DNA from: Gammaproteobacteria bacterium
GTDB taxonomy: Bacteria > Pseudomonadota > Gammaproteobacteria > UBA9214
Assembly: GCA_020027635.1 (NCBI GenBank)
Contig: JAHKKL010000097.1
Span: forward strand, 1 to 6,505
DNA: 6,505 nt
Direction of reading: 5' to 3'
The position numbers and the translations under genes are program-made. Below the pieces are notes generated by a model. It ran no database searches, was not told the origin of the DNA, and saw only the letters and a program-made list of their open reading frames with translations. This document shows, in pieces, positions 1 to 5,867 of the stretch (position 1 is its first letter; the number at the start of each line of letters is the position of its first letter).

Positions 1-334
1 AGTATCCCTGTAATACCAATTATCCTGCCAGTTATTGGCTGAGATGACGGCCGAAATCAGACTGCTGGCGGAGGGATAATCCGTATCCTCATGATTGTCA
101 TATGAATGACACCGGATCTGCGATGTGCCACTAAACAATCAGGAATGTCCCAGCAAAAACACATACTGTCTTCTGGGTAACCCGTCCACGTCACGATCTC
201 ACCCTTTGAGATTACATCTGATCAGGTTTGCGACTGGGTTTAACCGGGTCATTCCGTTCACTGGGACTCTGACAGGTGCCGCAGAATAAAGCACACCGGA
301 CAAACCCTTTCCTTTGTTTATTTGTTGTGGAAGG

Positions 335-363
335 TTGACAGTCTGAAAAGCCGTGCCCAATAT
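335..363 (+). promoter_or_regulatory. Possible sigma-70 promoter for the pot operon
   Basis: A perfect -35 hexamer TTGACA (335-340) is followed after 17 bp by a weak -10, CAATAT (358-363), which matches the consensus at only 3 of 6 positions. It would give a leader of roughly 70 nt before the potF ATG, containing the CATCATGATG palindrome at 385-394. The weak -10 would fit an activator-dependent promoter, but that is inference. Confidence 0.3.
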
Positions 364-429
364 CGGCGACTTCTAAGCGAATCACATCATGATGCGGAAT
401 TAGATGCCTCCTCGCCCACGTTTGCAGCC

Positions 430-435
430 AAGGAA
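430..435 (+). promoter_or_regulatory. Ribosome binding site of potF
   Basis: AAGGAA lies 6 nt before the ATG at 442. This decides the start against the longer in-frame reading that begins at TTG 322, which has no comparable site and would bury the signal peptide. Confidence 0.7.
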
Positions 436-441
436 ACTTTG

Positions 442-1539
442 ATGCCCACACCGATTGCAGTTCTGCTTGCCGCCATCCTGTACGCCGCCATAACTTCCGC
501 CCAGGCCGATGATAAAATATTACATGTCTACAACTGGTCAGATTACATTGCGCCGGATACCCTGGAAAATTTTCAAGCCGCTACCGGCATCAAGGTAACC
601 TATGACGTCTATGACTCCAACGAAGTCATGGAGGCCAAGCTGCTCGCCGGCGGCAGCGGCTATGACGTGGTCTTCCCCACCGCGCAGCCCTTCGCGGAAC
701 GTCAGATCAAGGCTGGTCTGTACCAGAAACTGGACAAGTCAAAGCTTGGGAACTACGGGAACCTCGACCCGGCCATCCTCAAGCCGCTGCAGACGCCGGA
801 CCCGGGCAACCTGTACGTGGTTCCTTACATGTGGGGCACCAGCGGCATCGGCTACAACGTCGACAAGGTCAAGGCTCTGCTCGGCGATAAGGTGCCGACC
901 GACACTTGGGCGCTGATCTTCGATCCGGCCATTGCCTCAAAACTCGCCAGCTGCGGCATCAGCGTGATGGACGATGAAATGGAGGGTATGAGCGCGGCCC
1001 TGATGTATCTGGGTAAGGACCCGAACACCACCGATCCCAAGGACTTCGAAGCGGCCGTGGAGCTGTTCCAGAAGGTGCGGCCCTATATCAAATACTTTCA
1101 CTCTTCCCAATATATCAACGACCTGGCCAATGGCGACCTCTGCGTGGCCCATGGATACTCGGGCGACGTGCTGCAGGCACGAGACCGCGCTGATGAGGCT
1201 GGCAACAATATCCACGTCGCCTACACAGTGCCGACGCAGGGCGCCATCCTGTGGATCGATGTCATGGCCATTCCCGCGGACGCACCTCACCCGGACAATG
1301 CCTATGTCTTTATCAACTACTTCCTGCGGCCCGATGTGATTGCCGCGATCAGCAACGAGGTGGCCTATGCCAATGCCAACCGGGCGGCAACCGGTCTGAT
1401 CGACGAGGCGGTGCGCAATGATCCGGGCGTCTACCCTGCCGAGGAAGTCAAAAAGCGACTGGTAACCATCGGGACGCTGCCAGACAAGATACAACGGCTG
1501 AAGGTACGCGCCTGGACCCGCATCAAGAGCGGTCAGTAA
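442..1539 (+). CDS. potF: Periplasmic putrescine/polyamine-binding protein PotF
   Basis: Substrate-binding subunit of the PotFGHI importer; it captures putrescine or a related polyamine in the periplasm. It has 365 residues, close to the usual PotF length of about 370. Residues 1-22 form a hydrophobic signal peptide ending in an AQA cleavage site, mature start DDKILHVY. Family hallmarks are NWSDYI (31-36), YMWGTSGIGYNVDKV (129-143), YLGKDPN (189-195), YFHSSQYINDLANGD (218-232) and the C-terminal RAWTRIKSG. Acidic residues expected to hold the amines are D34, E181, D242 and D273. By recall-based comparison with E. coli PotF, D178 and W271 look like the PotD (spermidine) residues, while D242 and E181 look like PotF, so exact specificity is open. 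Oddities: the signal peptide n-region (MPTPIAV) has no Lys or Arg, and Trp244 of E. coli PotF appears as Tyr239. It is the first gene of the operon, with a 93-nt gap containing a stem-loop before potG. Confidence 0.93.
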   Translation: MPTPIAVLLAAILYAAITSAQADDKILHVYNWSDYIAPDTLENFQAATGIKVTYDVYDSNEVMEAKLLAGGSGYDVVFPTAQPFAERQIKAGLYQKLDKSKLGNYGNLDPAILKPLQTPDPGNLYVVPYMWGTSGIGYNVDKVKALLGDKVPTDTWALIFDPAIASKLASCGISVMDDEMEGMSAALMYLGKDPNTTDPKDFEAAVELFQKVRPYIKYFHSSQYINDLANGDLCVAHGYSGDVLQARDRADEAGNNIHVAYTVPTQGAILWIDVMAIPADAPHPDNAYVFINYFLRPDVIAAISNEVAYANANRAATGLIDEAVRNDPGVYPAEEVKKRLVTIGTLPDKIQRLKVRAWTRIKSGQ

Positions 1540-1560
1540 TAAACCCGACGCTGGCGTAAC

Positions 1561-1604
1561 AACAGGCATATCCCTGTCCCGTCCTCGGGTCGGGGATATG
1601 TGTT
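1561..1604 (+). terminator. Long stem-loop between potF and potG (attenuator or mRNA stabiliser)
   Basis: Arms 1567-1581 and 1586-1600 pair over 15 positions, with one T-T mismatch and one G-T pair, around a TCCT loop (1582-1585). Allowing a 2-nt GG bulge (1565-1566), AACA (1561-1564) also pairs with TGTT (1601-1604). It begins 21 nt after the potF stop. The downstream sequence TGTTATC is not a real T-run, so it is a poor intrinsic terminator. A partial terminator, or a 3' block that protects potF mRNA from exonucleases, would both raise PotF over PotGHI; this is known for binding-protein genes in other ABC operons and is inferred here. Confidence 0.7.
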
Positions 1605-1632
1605 ATCTCCGGAGTACGCGAAGACACTGAGG

Positions 1633-2775
1633 ATGGCCCAACCCAAGTCCGCAAAAGCACCCCAGGAACCCTGGCGCGATCCCGCGGCAAAACCCTTCGT
1701 ACACATCGATAACGTCACCAAGGTATTCGACACCACCTACGCCGTCGACGGCGTAACACTGGATATCTACCAGGGCGAATTCTTCTGTCTACTCGGCGGC
1801 TCCGGCTGTGGCAAGAGCACCCTGCTGCGCATGCTGGCGGGACTGGAGCAGCCCACCTCGGGACGCATCCTCATCGACGGCACGGACATGACCCGCGTGC
1901 CACCCTATGCGCGCCCGGTCAACATGATGTTCCAGTCCTATGCGCTGTTTCCGCACATGACCGTGGAGCAGAACGTCGCGTTCGGACTGAAGCAGCAGAA
2001 ACACGGCAAGGGCGAGATCCGCGAGCGCGTGGACGGCCTGCTGGAACTGGTGCGCATGATGCCTTTCGCGCGGCGCAAGCCGGAGCAGCTCTCCGGCGGG
2101 CAGCGCCAGCGGGTCGCGCTCATCCGCTCCCTGGCGAGGCAACCCAAACTCCTGCTTCTCGACGAACCCCTGGCGGCACTGGACAAGAAACTGCGCGAAC
2201 ATACGCAGTTCGAACTGGTCAACATCCAGGAGCGCGTGGGCACCACCTTCATCATGGTGACCCATGATCAGGAGGAAGCGATGACCGTTTCCACCCGCAT
2301 AGCGGTCATGGAGGCCGGCCGTATCGAGCAGGTAGGCACGCCGGCCAGCGTCTATGAGTACCCGGCCAGCCGTCATGTGGCGGAATTCATCGGCGCGGTG
2401 AACAGCATAGAGGGGCGCGTGGTGGCACAGGAAGGCGAACGTCTACAGATCCGTTCCGAGAGCCTCGGCTGCGACCTGGTCATGGTGCACAAGCAACCCC
2501 TGCCGGAAGGTACACCGGTCACGGTAGCCGTGCGCCCCGAAAAACTGGTGGCCTCGGAGCAGGCGCCCGCCATCGTATACAACACCGTCAAGGGCGTGAT
2601 CACCGACTTTGCCTATCTGGGTGATGTTTCCATCTACCTGGTACGGCTGCCAACCGGTCAGCAGATGCGGGTGCAGCTCACCAACCTCGCGCGGCTCACG
2701 GAAAACCCGCTCACCTGGGACCAGGAGGTATATCTTTCCTGGCTGCCGGACAGCGGCGTGGTGTTCCCGTCATGA
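1633..2775 (+). CDS. potG: Polyamine ABC transporter ATP-binding subunit PotG
   Basis: Cytoplasmic ATPase that powers PotFGHI; it acts as a dimer on the inner face of PotH/PotI. It has 380 residues (E. coli PotG has about 377). Visible motifs: Walker A GGSGCGKST (55-63), Q-loop Gln101 in MMFQSYALFPHMT, signature LSGGQRQR (153-160), Walker B KLLLLDEP (172-179), D-loop ALDKKLR and switch His211 in MVTHDQEEAM. The C-terminal part from about residue 255, including VAVRPEKL (298-305) and AYLGD (327-331), is the TOBE-type regulatory domain of this subfamily. The ATG at 1633 gives the normal length but has only a weak GAAG 9 nt upstream. An in-frame GTG at 1600 would add 11 residues but lies inside the stem-loop. 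The 3' end overlaps potH by ATGA. Confidence 0.95.
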   Translation: MAQPKSAKAPQEPWRDPAAKPFVHIDNVTKVFDTTYAVDGVTLDIYQGEFFCLLGGSGCGKSTLLRMLAGLEQPTSGRILIDGTDMTRVPPYARPVNMMFQSYALFPHMTVEQNVAFGLKQQKHGKGEIRERVDGLLELVRMMPFARRKPEQLSGGQRQRVALIRSLARQPKLLLLDEPLAALDKKLREHTQFELVNIQERVGTTFIMVTHDQEEAMTVSTRIAVMEAGRIEQVGTPASVYEYPASRHVAEFIGAVNSIEGRVVAQEGERLQIRSESLGCDLVMVHKQPLPEGTPVTVAVRPEKLVASEQAPAIVYNTVKGVITDFAYLGDVSIYLVRLPTGQQMRVQLTNLARLTENPLTWDQEVYLSWLPDSGVVFPS

Positions 2776-3728
2776 CCACCCGGGCAACCATCAACGGCTC
2801 CGCCCGCAATGCAGGCGAATGGCTGGGCGATCTCCTCACCGGACACCACGGGCGGCGCCTGGTCATCGCGCTGCCTTACCTGTGGCTGCTCGTATTCTTT
2901 ATGCTGCCGTTCGTGATTGTGCTCAAGATCAGCCTTGCGGAAGTCCTGCTCGGCCGGCCTCCCTATTCACCCCTGTGGCAATACCTTGAAGACAGTACGG
3001 TGCAGATCCAGCTACATCTGGACAATTACCGACGCCTGTGGGAAGACCCGCTTTATTTCATCGCCTACCTGAAGTCGCTCAAGATCGCCGGCATCTCGAC
3101 CCTCGTATGTCTGCTGCTCGGCTACCCCATGGCCTATGCCATCGCGCGCACCCGCGACTCGCTGCGCAACCTCCTGCTGATGCTGGTCATCCTGCCCTTC
3201 TGGACCAGTTTCCTGATCCGCGTGTATGCCTGGATCGGCATTCTCAAGAGCAACGGCCTGCTCAACAATCTGCTGCTCGCCCTGGGCGTCATCGATCATC
3301 CACTGGCCCTGCTGCACACCGACTTTGCTGTGTACCTGGGTATCGTTTACTCGTATCTGCCGTTCATGGTGTTGCCCCTGTACGCCACCCTATCACGCAT
3401 GGACCTGACACTGCTGGAGGCCGCGGCCGATCTCGGCTGCCGGCCGTGGAAGGCCTTTCTGAGAGTAACGTTGCCGCTGTCCCTTCCGGGTATCATTGCC
3501 GGTTGCATGCTGGTGTTCATTCCGGCGGTGGGTGAATTCGTGATCCCGGATCTGCTCGGCGGCCCGGATTCGCTCATGATCGGCAAGGTGTTGTGGACCG
3601 AGTTCTTTTCCAACCGTGACTGGCCCGCCGCATCCGCCGTGGCGGTGGTGATGCTGGTGTTGTTGGTGGTACCGCTGGCCCTGTTCCAGCGCGCCCAGGA
3701 AAAGAGCGAGGGTAAACCGCCGCTGTGA
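2772..3728 (+). CDS. potH: Polyamine ABC transporter permease PotH
   Basis: Inner-membrane permease, one half of the polyamine channel, paired with PotI. It has 318 residues (E. coli PotH about 317). Roughly six membrane segments are visible, near residues 30-52, 103-124, 134-157, 186-207, 236-258 and 286-305. A periplasmic loop follows the first, with an aromatic-rich stretch around 65-92. The coupling (EAA) motif is EAAADLGCRPWKAFLRVTLP (216-235), the cytoplasmic loop that contacts PotG. The N-terminal 28 residues are polar and cytoplasmic. The start ATG sits in an ATGA overlap with the potG stop and has no clear Shine-Dalgarno, suggesting translational coupling. Confidence 0.94.
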   Translation: MTTRATINGSARNAGEWLGDLLTGHHGRRLVIALPYLWLLVFFMLPFVIVLKISLAEVLLGRPPYSPLWQYLEDSTVQIQLHLDNYRRLWEDPLYFIAYLKSLKIAGISTLVCLLLGYPMAYAIARTRDSLRNLLLMLVILPFWTSFLIRVYAWIGILKSNGLLNNLLLALGVIDHPLALLHTDFAVYLGIVYSYLPFMVLPLYATLSRMDLTLLEAAADLGCRPWKAFLRVTLPLSLPGIIAGCMLVFIPAVGEFVIPDLLGGPDSLMIGKVLWTEFFSNRDWPAASAVAVVMLVLLVVPLALFQRAQEKSEGKPPL

Positions 3729-4558
3729 AACGCCGCCGACCCTTCCTGCTGTTCACCCTGCTGGCGTTCGGCTATGCGTTTCTCTACGTACCGATCATCT
3801 CCCTGATCGTGTACTCCTTCAACGTCTCGCGTCTGGTAACGGTGTGGGGAGGTTTCTCCACCCGATGGTATGGCGAACTGCTGCACAACGACCAGATACT
3901 CTCCGCCGCCTGGCTCAGCCTGCGCATCGCCACCATGAATGCGACCCTCTCGGTCATACTTGGAACCCTCGCCGCGATCACTCTCGTGCGCTTTGGGAAG
4001 TTCCGCGGACGCACCCTCTTCTCCACCATGGTCAGCGCGCCGCTCGTGATGCCCGATGTCATTCTGGGTCTCGCCTCACTGCTGTTGTTCGTAACCATGG
4101 AACATCTGATCGGCTGGCCGGCCGGGCGCGGCATAACCACCATCACACTTGCCCATATCACCTTCAGCGCGGCCTTCGTCACCGTCGTGGTCCAGTCCCG
4201 CCTGTCGCAATTTGACATCTCGCTGGAGGAGGCCGCGATGGACTTGGGCGCGCGGCCATGGAAGGTTTTCCTGCTGATCACCCTACCCATCATCGCCCCG
4301 TCGCTGCTGGCCGGCTGGCTGCTGGCCTTTACTCTGTCCCTGGATGACCTGGTCATCGCCAGCTTCGTGGCTGGCCCCGGCGCCACCACCCTGCCGATGG
4401 TGGTCTATTCCAGCGTACGTCTCGGGGTCAGTCCGCAGATCAACGCTTTGGCCACACTGATCGTGGCCACCGTCACCCTCTGCATCTTGCTCGCCGGGTG
4501 GTTGATGCATCGGCAGGAGACTCTACGCCGTCGCGCGCCGGTGATTGACATAAGCTAG
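3725..4558 (+). CDS. potI: Polyamine ABC transporter permease PotI
   Basis: Second inner-membrane permease, forming the channel with PotH. It has 277 residues (E. coli PotI about 281). The N-terminus MKRRRPFLLF has the positive cluster expected on the cytoplasmic side. Membrane segments lie near 7-32, 66-89, 100-123, 138-157, 192-216 and 240-260. The EAA coupling motif is EEAAMDLGARPWKVFLLITL (168-187), followed by the family-typical LSLDDLVIASFVAGPG (204-219). The start is GTG, in a GTGA overlap with the potH stop; no nearby in-frame ATG competes. The stop TAG (4556-4558) overlaps the stop of the opposing gene within one CTAG. Confidence 0.94.
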   Translation: MKRRRPFLLFTLLAFGYAFLYVPIISLIVYSFNVSRLVTVWGGFSTRWYGELLHNDQILSAAWLSLRIATMNATLSVILGTLAAITLVRFGKFRGRTLFSTMVSAPLVMPDVILGLASLLLFVTMEHLIGWPAGRGITTITLAHITFSAAFVTVVVQSRLSQFDISLEEAAMDLGARPWKVFLLITLPIIAPSLLAGWLLAFTLSLDDLVIASFVAGPGATTLPMVVYSSVRLGVSPQINALATLIVATVTLCILLAGWLMHRQETLRRRAPVIDIS

Positions 4559-4788
4559 AGACCAATCAGCTCGGCGTGTAAGCCCCTGCTGCTGGCTTCT
4601 GCAACAAACTCCATGGAATTGATGATATCCGGGTCATATTCAATCAGCATCAAATGCGGTCTTTCATCATGACATGACGCAGTAATAACTCCCTCCCTGC
4701 CAAGTAACCGGTCACGGAAAATCTCGCGTTCATCATGCGTCGTATTTTCATCTATATGCAGAGTAACCTCCGCCCATCTGGTCCCCAT
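4555..4788 (-). CDS. Small HMA-like (ferredoxin-fold) protein lacking CxxC
   Basis: Function unknown; 77 residues, no signal peptide, presumably cytoplasmic. The pattern fits a beta-alpha-beta-beta-alpha-beta heavy-metal-associated-like fold: AEVTLHI strand (6-12), helix about 18-30, a GV turn, strands about 34-40 and 45-51, YDPD (51-54), helix about 55-69, and final strand HAELIGL (71-77). YDPD followed by a helix and a short last strand is typical of HMA domains. However, the loop that would hold GMTCxxC reads DENTTHDE, so metal binding of the usual kind is not expected. The ATG at 4788 is chosen because AGGAGG lies 7 nt upstream. A longer reading to 4929 exists but its extra 47 residues look non-coding. 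It converges on potI and overlaps it by 4 bp. Confidence 0.8.
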   Translation of the reverse strand: MGTRWAEVTLHIDENTTHDEREIFRDRLLGREGVITASCHDERPHLMLIEYDPDIINSMEFVAEASSRGLHAELIGL

Positions 4789-4795
4789 GACACAA

Positions 4796-4801
4796 CCTCC
4801 T
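4796..4801 (-). promoter_or_regulatory. Strong Shine-Dalgarno for the HMA-like gene
   Basis: On the - strand AGGAGG, within GAAGGAGG, lies 7 nt before the ATG at 4788. It is the strongest ribosome binding site in the window and fixes this start against the upstream in-frame codon at 4929. Confidence 0.85.
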
Positions 4802-4828
4802 TCTCGAGATGGCTCACCTACTATAATA

Positions 4829-4857
4829 AAAATAGTCACCGGACCGGCGGCTTGCAA
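4829..4857 (-). promoter_or_regulatory. Possible sigma-70 promoter of the HMA-like gene
   Basis: On the - strand TTGCAA (4852-4857) and TATTTT (4829-4834) are separated by 17 bp, each matching the consensus at 4 of 6 positions. An overlapping AT-rich stretch also offers TATTAT and TATAGT as alternative -10 boxes. The position, 28 to 41 bp before the ribosome binding site, is reasonable. The identification is tentative. Confidence 0.4.
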
Positions 4858-5319
4858 TGATCCCCGGCAAACAAAATCCGACATGCCGCCCAGCGGTTCG
4901 ATGTATCTGACCGCGGCGCTCGTCAGCACTTGGATAGTGCCTGTTTCTGCACATCGAATCCCGTCATTCCACAGAATCCTTGCGAGGAAATACCCGTCGG
5001 TCCATCAGCCGTGGAGAACCGGTATTAGCGAGATTGGCGAGCACATAGGTAATTCCCCCAATTGTCTGCACACCGCAAGTCAACTATCTTTGAAACAACT
5101 GGCGAGTCAATCAGAGTCCAATACCTGGATGATGCTGTCGGTCGGAGAAGGCGGAAACCCGGATTTAATCAGGAAAGACCCGTTGGATTACCCTTGGCAA
5201 TCATGCCTTCCGGGAAGGTGTTCCATTAACGGCTCACGGCATTCACGGACCCGATGCACCGGCTATGCATCCTGGGTTCATTAACGGGATACTCTCGCTG
5301 ACACATTCTGGAACAGCTG
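4858..5319. other. Intergenic tract with no convincing gene
   Basis: A + frame stays open from 4787 to 5284, but its product is low in hydrophobic order and matches no family I recognise. It also starts on the antisense of the HMA-like gene's start and ribosome binding site. No tRNA cloverleaf or T-loop pattern was found. The right part (5222-5287) contains a direct repeat and a stem-loop described separately. The rest shows nothing I can name. Confidence 0.55.
5224..5287. repeat. Direct repeat CATTAACGG flanking a stem-loop
   Basis: CATTAACGG occurs at 5224-5232 and 5279-5287. Between them a stem-loop pairs 5249-5258 with 5266-5277 (ACCC plus GATGCA against TGCATC plus GGGT, CT bulge at 5272-5273, 7-nt loop). 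A third, slightly longer match to the first copy, TCCATTAACG, lies at 5625-5634, so copies bracket the small DRR gene. The stem-loop ends 43 nt before that gene and could lie in its leader. There is no T-run. Confidence 0.5.
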
Positions 5320-5520
5320 TTGGCCGAAATGGTGAAAATTATCGCAAGACAAAAGGGGAATCGCCGCTGGGATCTACCCCATGAATTCCCCCTCATGGAC
5401 AGCCTGGGGATCCTGGTAATGTGTGACCGCAGAAGGTTGGCTGATAGACGCAAGAACATCCATGATCTTGATGACCTGATGGCCATCCTGTCCAGAATAT
5501 CGACAGGGCATGGCGACTGA
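5320..5520 (+). CDS. Small conserved-type hypothetical protein with doubled DRR motif
   Basis: Function unknown; 66 residues from TTG at 5320, or 63 from ATG at 5329. The frame is open from 5302, and neither start has a strong Shine-Dalgarno. The centre reads WDLPHEFPLMDSLGILVMCDRRRLADRRKN in outline: a Pro-rich approach, a DS-G turn, a hydrophobic strand, then two DRR triplets spaced by RLA. From memory this hP-DS-G-hV-DRR-x-DRR arrangement recurs in short uncharacterised proteobacterial proteins, which is the main reason to call it real. The C-terminus (about 49-61) could form an acidic-hydrophobic helix. It is basic overall, with no signal peptide or membrane segment. It stands alone on the + strand; its stop lies in the palindrome TGATCGATCA (5518-5527). 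Confidence 0.6.
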   Translation: MAEMVKIIARQKGNRRWDLPHEFPLMDSLGILVMCDRRRLADRRKNIHDLDDLMAILSRISTGHGD

Positions 5521-5676
5521 TCGATCACCTGAGACCTTTCTATCCGATGGCAATAAGTTTTTCTGATGAATTTCTGAGAATGCATTCTGTGAAGCTGCTT
5601 TTTCCATGATCAATAGGCCGCAGATCCATTAACGAAAAAAGATGATCCACTGACTGGCGTAAATGAAATCTGGAGC

Positions 5677-5693
5677 GGGAAAGACCCTTTCCC
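5677..5693. repeat. Perfect 7-bp hairpin with 3-nt loop
   Basis: GGGAAAG (5677-5683) and CTTTCCC (5687-5693) pair exactly around ACC. Downstream on + is TACAACCGG and on - is GCTCCAG, so it lacks the T-run of an intrinsic terminator. It may be part of a structured RNA together with the repeats to its right. Confidence 0.5.
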
Positions 5694-5715
5694 TACAACC
5701 GGCGCAAAAAAGAAG

Positions 5716-5778
5716 AGCGGTTTCATACCTGGCTTCCCGTGCTTATGATTAAACCGCTGTCATAAGAAGCTTCCCAGG
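5716..5778. repeat. Interleaved inverted repeats (alternative stem-loops)
   Basis: Three pairings compete. AGCGGTTT (5716-5723) pairs with AAACCGCT (5751-5758). CTTATGA (5742-5748) pairs with TCATAAG (5760-5766); alternatively GCTTC plus TTATGA pairs with TCATAAGAAGC (5732-5736 and 5743-5748 with 5760-5770, 6-nt bulge). CCTGG (5728-5732) pairs with CCAGG (5774-5778). The first and second sets interleave, as in an H-type pseudoknot, but only 1 nt separates 5758 from 5760, so both full stems probably cannot form together. Alternative, mutually exclusive folds are more likely. Confidence 0.45.
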
Positions 5779-5867
5779 CCCTGATGACGCCGGCTCGAGC
5801 GGCTTTGCGCCAGGGGAGAGAACAGCATTACGTGCCAAAAGCGGCTTGCAACGGTTCGGTACCGTTA

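Larger units (their letters stand above)
1..441. other. Non-coding leader upstream of potF
   Basis: No convincing gene is seen. The left edge is open for 13 codons in + frame 1, ending in TGA at 40-42; this could be the tail of an upstream gene but is too short to judge. The tract is visibly richer in A/T than the pot genes. It contains short inverted repeats: TGTCAT/ATGACA with a 4-nt loop (96-111), ATCTCA/TGAGAT with a 5-nt loop (196-212), and the perfect 10-bp palindrome CATCATGATG (385-394). An in-frame extension of potF back to a TTG at 322 exists but encodes a charged, non-signal-like stretch and is not taken as coding. Confidence 0.6.
5521..5867. other. Structured non-coding tract
   Basis: No gene is seen. 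It contains a perfect hairpin GGGAAAG-ACC-CTTTCCC (5677-5693), a cluster of overlapping inverted repeats at 5716-5778, the palindrome GCTCGAGC (5793-5800), and a hairpin AACGGT/ACCGTT with a 5-nt loop (5850-5866). None is followed by a clear T-run on either strand, so no intrinsic terminator is called. Confidence 0.5.

Noticed and set aside
322..441. In-frame N-terminal extension of potF to a TTG
   Set aside because: It has no ribosome binding site, its sequence is polar and charged, and it would place the signal peptide 40 residues inside the protein; AAGGAA before the ATG at 442 is better.
212..451. 79-codon - strand frame over the pot leader
   Set aside because: No recognisable motif, no supported start, and it overlaps the potF start region.
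1789..2376. 195-codon - strand frame inside potG
   Set aside because: It is the antisense shadow of conserved ATPase sequence in a GC-rich gene.
3784..4389. 201-codon - strand frame inside potI
   Set aside because: It is the antisense shadow of a clear permease with intact membrane segments and EAA motif.
4789..4929. N-terminal extension of the HMA-like gene
   Set aside because: It reads through the promoter-like AT tract and the AGGAGG site; the short start has the far stronger signal.
4787..5284. 165-codon + strand frame
   Set aside because: It starts antisense to the start and Shine-Dalgarno of the HMA-like gene, has no ribosome binding site of its own and shows no domain-like pattern.
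4930..5319. Search for a tRNA or CRISPR array
   Set aside because: No T-loop GGTTCRANTCC with matching stems and no regularly spaced repeats were found; a CGAATCCC string near 4959 has no cloverleaf around it.
5226..5585. 119-codon - strand frame opposite the DRR gene
   Set aside because: Its composition is Arg/Ser-rich without hydrophobic order, as expected for antisense of the DRR frame.
5677..5700. Intrinsic terminator at the perfect hairpin
   Set aside because: There is no T-run immediately after the stem on either strand.
5728..5748. Sigma-54 type promoter resemblance (TGGC followed by TGCT)
   Set aside because: The GG to GC spacing is 8 bp instead of the required 10.
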